DNA of 64,000 nt from JAJAZB01 sp964244295 (GTDB lineage: Bacteria > Bacteroidota > Bacteroidia > Cytophagales > Spirosomataceae), in assembly GCA_964244295.1 (NCBI GenBank), contig CAXTIG010000013.1:1-64000 (forward strand), written 5' to 3'. The notes under the pieces were generated by a model. It had not been told where the DNA came from, did not search any database, and saw only the letters and a list, made by a program, of their open reading frames with translations. Shown piece after piece: positions 53,451 through 62,600 of the stretch (positions within the stretch are counted from its first letter, which is position 1; every line of letters begins with the position of its first letter). Both the position numbers and the translations under genes were made by a program.

Positions 53451-55118
53451 ATGAACCGCGTAACGCCAGGCCGCCTAACTTGCGTTGTCGTCGCCGTGCT
53501 GCTGCCCTTCTTCCTCCGGGGGCAGGTCGTGTACGAACCCACCCACCGCGACGTGTACAACTTCCTGACCCGCCTTGCCAACAAAGGCGTGCTGACTTTC
53601 AACGACCAGATCCGCCCCGTGCCGCGCAGCACCATCGAGGCGCTGCTTACCGAAACCGAGGGGAAAACCGACCAACTCAGCGCCCTCGAACGGCAGGAAC
53701 TCGCGTTCTTCCACCGCGAGTACGGCCACGAGCGCCTGCTCCGCACCGACAGCACACTGAGCGAACCGAGCAGCCGTTTTTTCAAAAACGACCTCGCCCG
53801 ACGTTTCCGGCTTTATTCCTACGCCGACGAGACGTTTAAACTCCAGGTAAACCCGATTTTCGGTATCGCTCCCAACGCCCGCGACGGGTCGCTCAACTAC
53901 CACCAGTGGGCGGGGGTGTACCTACACGGCTACCTCGGCAAGCACGTTGGGTTTAGTTTCGATTACCGCGAACAGTACGAAAAAGGGCCGACCATCGACC
54001 GGGCAAAACAATTCAGCCCGGAAACGGGCGGGGTACTGCTTACCAACGAAGGGCCGATTTCCTACGGCTCGGTCAACGCCGTAATCGGTACGTCCTGGAA
54101 ATGGGGTAGCGCCGCACTGGGTAAGGACTTCATCGAGTGGGGCTACGGCGAGAGCGGCAAGTTGGTGCTTTCCAACAAAGCCCCCTCGTTCCCGTTTTTG
54201 CGGCTCGACCTCAACCCCGTGAAATGGCTACGGTTCAATTACTTCCACGCGGTGCTGAATTCGCGGCTGGTCGATTCGTTGGCGCTGTACCCCACGAACG
54301 CCATCAACCCCGGCAAGCCGACGTTTAGCGCGCCGCTCCGCTCCAAATACCTGGTGTCGCACACGTTCACGTTTTTGCCTTCGCCGAAGGTATCGTTCTC
54401 CCTGGGTGAATCCATCGTGTACAGCGACCGCTTTCAGCCCGTGTTCCTGATTCCCATCGTGTTTTTTCGCCCCGCCGACTACGACAATTCAGGCGGTAAC
54501 GACCGGGCGGCGAGCAACAGCCAGTTTTTTTTCGGTCTCAATCTGCGAAATGTATTGCCTAAAACCCAGGTGTACGGCACGCTGTTTATCGACGAAATCA
54601 AACTCCGCAGCCTGTTCGACCCCGCCAAACGCCGCAACCAGGTGGGTTACCAGGTGGGCCTTTCGGCGGTGGACGTGCCCATTCGCCACCTGACGGCCAC
54701 CGTGGAGTACACCCGCATCAACCCCTTCGTGTACGACAACTACCTCCCGGCGCAGGTGTACCAGAGCAACGGTTACAACCTGGGCCATTGGATGGGCAAC
54801 AACGCCGACCAGTGGTACGTAGCGCTCAACTACCGCTTTCGGCGTGGGTTGCAATCGCGGGCGTACCTGATGAACATCCGCAAAGCCGATCTGGGCGATT
54901 ACTACTGGCAGAACGGCAACAAGCCGGGTCCGCAGCCCGATTTTTTATTCGGGAAAAACCGCCGCAACCTCACCTTTTTCGGCGGCGACGTTCGCTACGA
55001 ACTCGTTCACGATTTATTCGTAAAAGTGGACTACCTGTTTCAGGGGGAAAAGTACCTGGAAAAAAAGGCGACCCGCTCGTTCAGTCAGGTGACGGTTGCG
55101 GTAAATTATGGGTTTTGA
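53451..55118 (+). CDS. Wzi-like capsule assembly outer-membrane protein
   Basis: The 555-residue product starts at ATG 53451 with a signal peptide (LTCVVVAVLLPFFLRG). The N-terminal periplasmic part has the family opening VYEPTHRDVYNFLTRLANKG. A large beta-barrel follows (aromatic girdle strands such as RLFRLYSYADETFKLQVNP-like, GSAALGKDFIEWGYGESGKL, ending VTVAVNYGF). It fits the Bacteroidota capsule assembly Wzi family, which holds polymer at the cell surface. It is divergent from the CpsB-like gene and followed by a terminator. Confidence 0.88.
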   Translation: MNRVTPGRLTCVVVAVLLPFFLRGQVVYEPTHRDVYNFLTRLANKGVLTFNDQIRPVPRSTIEALLTETEGKTDQLSALERQELAFFHREYGHERLLRTDSTLSEPSSRFFKNDLARRFRLYSYADETFKLQVNPIFGIAPNARDGSLNYHQWAGVYLHGYLGKHVGFSFDYREQYEKGPTIDRAKQFSPETGGVLLTNEGPISYGSVNAVIGTSWKWGSAALGKDFIEWGYGESGKLVLSNKAPSFPFLRLDLNPVKWLRFNYFHAVLNSRLVDSLALYPTNAINPGKPTFSAPLRSKYLVSHTFTFLPSPKVSFSLGESIVYSDRFQPVFLIPIVFFRPADYDNSGGNDRAASNSQFFFGLNLRNVLPKTQVYGTLFIDEIKLRSLFDPAKRRNQVGYQVGLSAVDVPIRHLTATVEYTRINPFVYDNYLPAQVYQSNGYNLGHWMGNNADQWYVALNYRFRRGLQSRAYLMNIRKADLGDYYWQNGNKPGPQPDFLFGKNRRNLTFFGGDVRYELVHDLFVKVDYLFQGEKYLEKKATRSFSQVTVAVNYGF

Positions 55119-55135
55119 ACTCCGCTTTTTCAGCG

Positions 55136-55170
55136 AAAAAGCCCACCCCGAATCCTCGGAGTGAGCTTTT
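55136..55170 (+). terminator. Terminator after Wzi-like gene
   Basis: AAAAAGCCCACCCCGA pairs with TCGGAGTGAGCTTTT, with two mismatches and a 4-nt loop. The A/T-rich flanks would serve both strands, so it may also stop the lipoprotein transcript coming from the right. Confidence 0.75.
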
Positions 55171-55202
55171 CAACGGAAAAAACCGGTTCTCGGAATTCAG
55201 TG

Positions 55203-56416
55203 CTACTGCAATTCCAGCGGCGTGCAACCGGGTTTGAGCGAGTACGTGCCCGTCCAGCGGTTGGAGGCCGTTTTAGCGTACCAGGTATTGTTCTGGCCCG
55301 TTACCGTCACCGTCACGCAGCCGCTTGCTCCGCAGGCGGGAGCCCCCGTGTACGAATTGGTAATCGTGCCCCGGTATATGTCGTTGAGGTATACTTCGAT
55401 TTGCCCGTACCGGCTGGATTTAGTCCAGAAAACTACTTGGCTGGTGGTGGCACCCCCGCCACCCGTACCGCCGCTGCCCGTGCCCGCCGGGAAGTCGAGC
55501 CGCAGNNNNNNNNNNNNNNNNNNNNNNNNNNNNNNNNNNNNNNNNNNNNNNNNNNNNNNNNNNNNNNNNNNNNNNNNNNNNNNNNNNNNNNNNNNNNNNN
55601 NNNNNTCGTCCAGAAAATGTACTGGCCCGTCGGGGCCGTGCCACCCCCGCCGCCCGTACCACCCCCGCCACCCGTGCCGCCGCCGCCCGTACCCGCCGGC
55701 GTTTCTTTAAATTCATAGTTAGCGCATTGATTAGCGCCCACCGTCACACTGCCGCTGAAATTGGTGCCGTCCTGGCCCTTCGCAGTAAAGGTGTAGGGGC
55801 CGGGGGCCGCGCTCAGAGTCACGTGTCCAGTGGTGTTGCAAGTGGGTGCTACCCCGCTGGCGACGTAGCTGGTGACTTTCCCGGCTGAATTTCCTCCCCA
55901 GAACACCTCGATGTACGAGCCACCGAGCGTTTTGGAAGCCGTCCAGAAAATTACCTGGCCCTGGGCAGTACCACCGCCGCCCGTACCGCCACCGCCCGTG
56001 CCGCCGGTACCGCCGCTGCCGGTACCACCGCCGCCCGTGCCCGACCCTCCCCCACCCGTACCCCGGTCGACGAACTCATAGTCCGTACACTCATTTTCTT
56101 CTACGCTGACCCGCCCGCTAAACTGGGTACCGTCCTGTCCGGTGGCGGTGAAGGCGTAGGTGCCTGCTTCGAGTTGGGCCGTCACGAATCCGTCAGTGCC
56201 ACAAGTAGGGGCGTAGGATTGGAAGGAAGTAATTCGCCCGATGGCCTCATTTTTAAGAAATACCTCGATGTACGAGCCGCCGAGGGTTTTGGAAGCCGTC
56301 CAGAACACCACCTTCCCGAGTGGTTTGGGGTCGTCTTTTTTCTGGCAGGACAGAGTGACCGTGAGCACTACCAACCAGGCGAACGCACTGGGGTATGAAC
56401 GAAGAAGTTGTTTCAT
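55203..56416 (-). CDS. Lipoprotein with repeated domains and Gly/Thr linkers, interrupted by gap
   Basis: The gene starts at ATG 56416 with a lipoprotein signal (lipobox VTLSC, then QKKDDPKP). Two copies of an about 80-residue domain are visible, each with VFWTASKTLGGSYIEVF, a Cys in PTC, FTATGQDGT.FSG and a final NEC/NQC.NYEF. Gly-Ser-Thr linkers join them (GGGGTGSGGTGGTGGGG). A third, divergent copy lies beyond the N-run (VVFWTKSSRYGQIEVYLND, TGTYSLKPGCTPLELQ, stop). The 100-N run splits the frame: 811+100+303 bases is not a multiple of 3, so the gap size is a placeholder. Surface anchoring is likely; function unknown. Confidence 0.75.
55506..55605. other. Assembly gap of 100 N
   Basis: Exactly 100 N bases interrupt the repeat-domain lipoprotein gene. 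The length is a conventional placeholder; the flanking reading frames require a true gap length of 2 mod 3 if the gene is intact. The gap probably hides one or more additional near-identical domain repeats. Confidence 0.95.
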
Positions 56417-56447
56417 GGCTGGAGAAAGGGATGAGTGAAACACTTCC

Positions 56448-56478
56448 CAAAGGTCAGCCTACGGTGGAATCGGTTCAA
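56448..56478 (-). promoter_or_regulatory. Candidate promoter of repeat lipoprotein
   Basis: On the minus strand TTG (56478-56476), a 20-nt spacer and GACCTTTG (56455-56448) match TTG-N20-TAnnTTTG with one mismatch (G for T). The box ends 31 nt before the ATG at 56416. Confidence 0.45.
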
Positions 56479-56479
56479 C

Positions 56480-56514
56480 GGGAAAAATACCCTTTCAGGA
56501 GGGGTATTTTTCCC
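56480..56514. terminator. Second hairpin after giant adhesin gene
   Basis: A perfect 13-bp palindrome, GGGAAAAATACCC (56480-56492) and GGGTATTTTTCCC (56502-56514), has a 9-nt loop. It follows the first terminator on the minus strand and sits just upstream of the lipoprotein promoter candidate, so it may insulate the two units. Confidence 0.6.
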
Positions 56515-56543
56515 GTGGTTCTCCCAACCCATTTTGATTAGGT

Positions 56544-56588
56544 TAAAAAAAAGTCGCCCATTCCAGGAGAACGGGCGACTTTTTTTTC
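56544..56588 (-). terminator. Rho-independent terminator of giant adhesin gene
   Basis: AGTCGCCC and GGGCGACT form the stem core (56552-56559 and 56573-56580), extended by A/T pairs, with eight T following on the minus strand. It is about 20 nt past the stop at 56603. The flanking A and T runs make it symmetric. Confidence 0.88.
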
Positions 56589-56602
56589 AGAAAAAATCTT
56601 AC

Positions 56603-59600
56603 TCAGTGCAGTATCTTGATGGTTCTGCTTTCCTTCCCACTGTTGACGCGCAGCAGGTACAACCCGCCGGGTTGCCGGGCGATGTCCCACTCCAGCACGT
56701 CTTCCTCCCCGGCCCGCTCGATAACCTGCTGGCGAACGGCTTGCCCGGCGGGGTTGTAGAGGTCAACCCCCATTCGCTGACCTGCCACCCCGCTGATGGC
56801 AATCCGCAGTTTGCCTTCCGGCGAGGGGTTCGGACTCACCCGGACTTGCAGGCCCGTTGGTTCAGGAGCCGCCTCGCGCGTGTTGGTGCAGGCTTTCACC
56901 TGGAAGGCGCTGCTCAGGCTGCTCGTCACCACCGGGTTGCTGCTCACGATGCGGAGTTTATAGCCCGTCCCCAGCGGAGTACCCACCGGGATGGTTACCG
57001 GGTTGGTGGCGCCCGGGTTGACGGTGCCCAGGTTTACCGGGTTGCCGAAGCCGCCCGCTGCATCCGAGAGTTGGGCCGTGAAGGTGTTACCCCCAAAGTA
57101 GACACAACTGATGGAGAAACTCACCCGCACACTCTGGCCCCGGCACACCGGCCCGCCCGTTACGGTCGGCGTAGTGGTGAACCCCGGCACCCGCACCTGA
57201 AAGAGCGAACTGACCGCCGAAATCTGCGCTGGCAGCGTGGCACTAACCCGCACCCGGTAGTTGCCCGCCGCCACACCCTGCGGCAGTTGCACCGAGTTGT
57301 TGATGCCCGGACTGACACTGCCCAGACTGGTCGTGCCGCCCGCGAAACTGCCCCCTTCGCTCGACAACTCAGCCGTGAAGGTGTTGCCCGGCAGGAAGGC
57401 ACAATTTCCCTGGGTGGTGAAACTGATGGTGAAGGGTTGTCCGGCGCAGACGGGGGCCTGACTGACCGTCGGCGTGGAGTTGAACGCCAGGGCGTTGACG
57501 CGGAAACTCACCGGGCTGTCCGGGCTGGTCAGGGTCGGCAGGCTGCTCCTGACCCGGATGCGGTACACGCTGCCCGAGGTCGTGGTGGCGGGAATTCGCA
57601 CCGTGTTGCTGCCAGGTTGGACCACGCCCAGGCTCGTTGGCGTGGGGCCAAAGTTGCCCAATGCATCGGAAAGTTCGGCGGTGAAGACGTTGTCCGCCGG
57701 GAAGGGGCAGGCTCCGACACCGAAGGTGAAGGTCAGGAATTGATTGGCGCAGAGGACCTGGTTGGCGGCAAGCACCGGTGCTCCGTTGAAGACCGAGGCC
57801 GTGACGGTGACCACCGCCGAGCCGCTGGCGGGCTGCGAGCAGCCGTTGAGGCTGACGCTGACCAGGGCGTAGGTGGTGGTAGCCGTGATTGCTCCCGTCG
57901 AAACCGAGGCTGCGCCGCTGCCATCGAGTGTCACGTTCTGGGGGTTACCGTTAATGGTGTAATTGACGGTAGCGTTGGGCGTGCCGCTGAACGAAATCGT
58001 CGCCGACTGGCCGTAGCAAACCGTGGCCGTGCCGCTGATGCTGGCCGTGGGCAGGGCGGTAACCCCGATCGTTTTGGTCGTCGTGCCCGTGCAGCCGTTT
58101 GCATCGGTGTAGGTATAGGTGATCGTGACGCTGCCCACCACCACCCCCGTTACCTGCCCGGCGCTGGTGGGAACGTTGCTGACGGTGGCTTTGCCGGGGT
58201 CATTGCTGCTCCAGGTGCCGCCCGTGGGGGTACCCGTCAGCGCCAGGGTGCCGCCGACGCACACGCTGCCGTTGCCCGAAATCGTCGGTATCGGGAGTGG
58301 GTTGGCCGTTACCGTCATCGCCAAAGAAGTGCCGACGCAGCCGTTGCCATCGGTCACGGTGACCGTGTAATTACCGCTGAGGCTGGCCGGATACGTCGGA
58401 TTGGTGCTGACTTGAACGTTGTCTTTTTTCCAAACGTAACTGCTGAAGCTGCCCGTCGAAAGCGCCACGCTGCCCCCCTCACAGAAGGTGACCGCCCCCC
58501 CCGCGTCGATGACCGGAACGGGCAACGAATTGACCGTGACCGACTGACTGGCCGAGGCGGAGACGCAGCCATTTTTGGTACAGGTTACCGAGTACGTGCC
58601 CGTGGCGCTGACGGTAATGGCCGCCGTGGTCTGATTCCCCGGACTCCAGGCGTAAGTGCCGGCCGTGCAACCGCTGGCCGTGAGCGTCACGCTGCCTCCG
58701 GCGCAGAAGGCTGTCGGCCCGCCCGGCGTAATCGTCGGGGCAGCAGGGGCATTCACTGTGATGATCAGGGTGATCGGATTGCCCACGCAATCACCCGCGT
58801 CGAGGTTGTTGCTGTTGTTGAGGTCGAAAAAGGGCGTGTACACCTGCGTGAGCGTGCCTTCACTGCCCGATGCCAGGCTGTAGGGGCCGTAGGTATTGCC
58901 AAAATATTGGGGCAACTCGAACTGCCCGCCGCCGGGACTTAACACCCGCGTGACCGCGCCGACCGGGGTACCCGCGTAGGTAACGGTAGAACCGGATGCG
59001 GTCACAGCTTCCTGGATTTTGATGCCGCTGGTACTGCTGAACCCGGAGAGAATCAGGCTACCATTCGGACATAGGTTGACCGAAAGCAGCGCGTTTTCTG
59101 TCGCGCTGCTGGCCGAAACGGCGCTGCCGTTGCCCTGGGCCGAGAACCCAAACGTGGGCGGGCTGATCACCGTTACCACCGCCGAGCCGCTGGCGGCCTG
59201 CGAGCAACCGTTGAGGCTGGCGCTAACCAGAGCGTAGGTGGTGGTGGTCGTCAGATTCCCCGTTGAAACCGAGGCCGCGCCGCTGCCGTCGAGCGTTACG
59301 CTCTGGGCGTTGCCGTTGGCGGTGTAATTGACCGTGGCGTTGGGCGTGCCACTGTACGAAATCATGGTGCTGCTGCCCGAACAAAGCGTCGTCGTGCCGC
59401 TGACGGAGGCTGTCGGCAAGGGCGTAACCGTCACCACGGCACTCCCGCTCAGGCCGCTGCCGGGGCATCCGCTGGCGTCGGTCACCGACACGAGCGAGTA
59501 CGTGGTCGTCGTCGTTGGATTGACGGGGATGGCGCTGCCCGACGCGTAGGGATTGACCGTTGCCGTGCTGCTGCCGTTGCTGTACACGACCACGTAAGGG

Positions 59601-62600
59601 CCAGTGCCGCCCGTGATGACCACGCTCAGGTTGGTCAATTGCCCGCTGCAAATCGAGGCCGTGCCGCTCAACACGGCAACCGTCACCGTCGGCACGGTGC
59701 CAACCGTAACCGGCGTGGAGGTAAGCGAACAGGTGTTGGAAGTCGCCACCGTCACCGTGTAATCCCCCGCCGCGAGGCCGGTAAACGTGCCCGTGGTGTT
59801 GGTCGCACCGCCGGGGCTGAGGGTGTAGTTGAGCGTCCCCGTGCCGCCCGTGGCCGTGAGGCTGAAGCTCCCGTTGCTGGCTCCGCAGGTGGCGTTGGTC
59901 ACGCTGGGCGAGCCGAAAGCCAGGGCAGCGGGCTGGGTGATGGTCACTAGCTGGGTTTCGGTTTCACACCCCAAATCGTCCTTCACTTTTACCGAGTACG
60001 TTCCGGCCGCCAGGCCGGTAAACGGGTACGGAGTGGTAAACGCCTGCGGGGTGTTGCTCCCGTTGAGGAAAACCAGGTAATTCCCGCTGCCGCCCGAAGC
60101 GTTCACGGTGAGGGTGCCCGTGCTGGCCCCGTTGCAAGTCACGTCGGTTTTGCTCGTTGAAAAACTCAACGTCGGGTTCACCGGCACCCCCACCGTGTGC
60201 GGGGCCGAGGCGCAACCCGCCATCGAATTTCGCACCGACAAACTGAGCGTCACGTTGGGTGGCACGGCCCCGCTGCTCAGGCTGATGACGAGCGAGGAAA
60301 CGGGCAAACTGCCGTTGCTGACGCCCACCACGCCCGTGCCGCTGACCGAATACTGGTCGGGTGCGCCGCTGGTGGCGGTGTAGGGCAGCGAGAAGCCGGT
60401 CGTTCCCGCGCAGAGCGTGGGCAAGGTGCTCAGGGTGATCGACGGAATAGCGTTGACTGTGACCGGGTACGGGTCGCCGGTGAAGGTGCAGCCCGTACCA
60501 AAATCGGTGAAGGTGTACGTCAGGTTGACCGTCCCGGCGCGTTCGCCCGTGACGATGGCGTTGCTCGAACTGAGAATGATGCTGGCGATGGTCGGGTCGG
60601 CGCTCGTCCAGTTGGGGTTGGTGTAGGGCGAGGGCAGCGTCAGCGAAAGCGTTTGCCCGACGCACAGGGTGTTGCCCCCGCTCACGTTGAAGTCGGGCCG
60701 GGGGTAGTAGCCGGAGGAGGCCGTGCCGCTGGTGTTGCCCACGCAGCCGTTGGCATCGGTGAGCGACACCACGCGGTACACCACGTTGGGGCTGGGGGCG
60801 GTAATCGAATACGTGGTGGACGCAATGCCGCTCACCGTCACGTCGGCCCCGTTGTTGTACACCAGCGTGTAGGGGACCGTGCCGCTGAAGTTGAACGTGA
60901 TAACGGGCAGTGCTGCCGGGGAACAAATCATTCCGCCGCCGCCGATGCTCACGGTCGGTAGCGGGTTGACCGTCACCGTACGGCTGGCAGCGGGCGAAGG
61001 GCAGTCGTTTTCGGTGCAGGTGACCGAGTAACTGCCGCCCGCCGTGACGGTGATGGCTGCGGAGTTTTGCCCGCCTGGACTCCAGAGGTAGCTGCCAGTG
61101 CAGCCGCTGGCGGTCAAGGTCGTGCTACCGCCAGTGCAGAAACTCAGCGTACCGCTCACGCTGGGGGCCGCAGGGGTTGGTTTGATCGTCAGCGTGACCG
61201 CCGTGCGGGTGCTGCTCACGCAACCCGTGGTCGAGTTGCGGGTTTGGGCAAAATAACTCCCCGCTGCGGTGGGCGTGTACGAAGTCGAGCCACTGAGCAA
61301 GGGCGTTCCGCCGCTGGGGGCGCTGTACCAATCCACCGTTTCCCCACTCCCCACGCTCACACTGAGCGCCGGTACGGGCTGACCCTGGCAAATCGTCTGA
61401 TTCACCGGGACCGTCGGAGCGGCAATCGGCGGGCAGTTGCAGTCGGGGGCGGTGACGGGGAGCGTCGTCGTGCAGCCGTCGAGGGTAGCCATCAGGACGA
61501 TGTTCTGGCCCGCCGCGATGCCGCTGACGGTGTTGCCCGAAACGGTTCCGAAATTACTCGTCACGGTTCCGTTGGAAGTAAAACTCACCGAGTAGGTCAG
61601 CAAATCCGGGGCGCAGGTCGGGGTGGTGGCCGTCAGCGTGGGCTGGGGTTTGACCGTCAGCGTAACCGCCGTGCGGGTGGCGCTCACGCAGCCCGTAGTG
61701 GGGTTGCGGGCCTCGGCGTAGAATGTGCCCGCTGCCGTGGGCGTGTAACTCAGCGAACTGCTTTGCAGCAGCGTTCCGCCGCTGGCGGCGCTGTACCAAT
61801 CCACCGTTTCGCCGCTCCCCACGCTTGCGCTCAGGACGGGAATGGTCTGGCCCTGGCAAATCGTGGCCCCCACCGGGATGGTCGGCGCGTTGGGCAAGGG
61901 GTTGACCGTCACCGTGGCGCTGCCCGTCATCGTCGCCGTGCAGGTCGTCGTGGGGTTCGTGGCGACGACGGTGTAGGTTCCCGCCGCCGTGAAGCCGAAA
62001 TTCAGCGCCGAGCCGGTTCCGGCTACCGCTGAACCGGCGTTGACCCCTCCGATTTGTAGCTGGTAATTTACCCCCGTCTCCGAACCGCTTAGGCCGATGG
62101 CTACGCCCGTACCGCCCGCGCAGAAGCTCCCGCCGCCCGTGACGCTGAAGGCCGTGGGCAGTGGGTTGACCGTCAGCGTAACCGCCGTGCGGGTGGCGCT
62201 CACGCAGCCCGTAGTGGGGTTGCGGGCTTCAGCGTAAAACGTACCCGCCGCCGTCGGTGGGTAAAAAACCGAATTGCTCAACAACAGCGTTCCGCCGCTG
62301 GCGGCGCTGTACCAGTCAATATCCTGAAAACTAACCGCACTCAGGGCCGGGAGCGGTTGCCCCTGGCAAATCGTCTGGTTGACCGCGTCGAAAGGAGGAT
62401 CGGGCAAGGGATTGACAGTGACCGTCGCACTGCCCGTCATCGGAGCCGTGCAGGTCGTGCCGGGGTTGGTCGCTACGACCGTGTAGCTGCCCGTCGCCGT
62501 GACAAGGCCGAAGTTCAAGGCCGAACCACTGCCGGGCAAAGCCGCGCCGATGTCGATCGCCCCGTTTTTCAACTGATAATTCACGCCTAATTCCGAACCA

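Noticed and set aside
56435..58942. An 835-codon plus-strand frame opposite the giant adhesin
   Set aside because: The minus strand encodes a clear T9SS sorting domain and repeated modules here; the plus frame is Arg/Gly-rich shadow and crosses the terminators.
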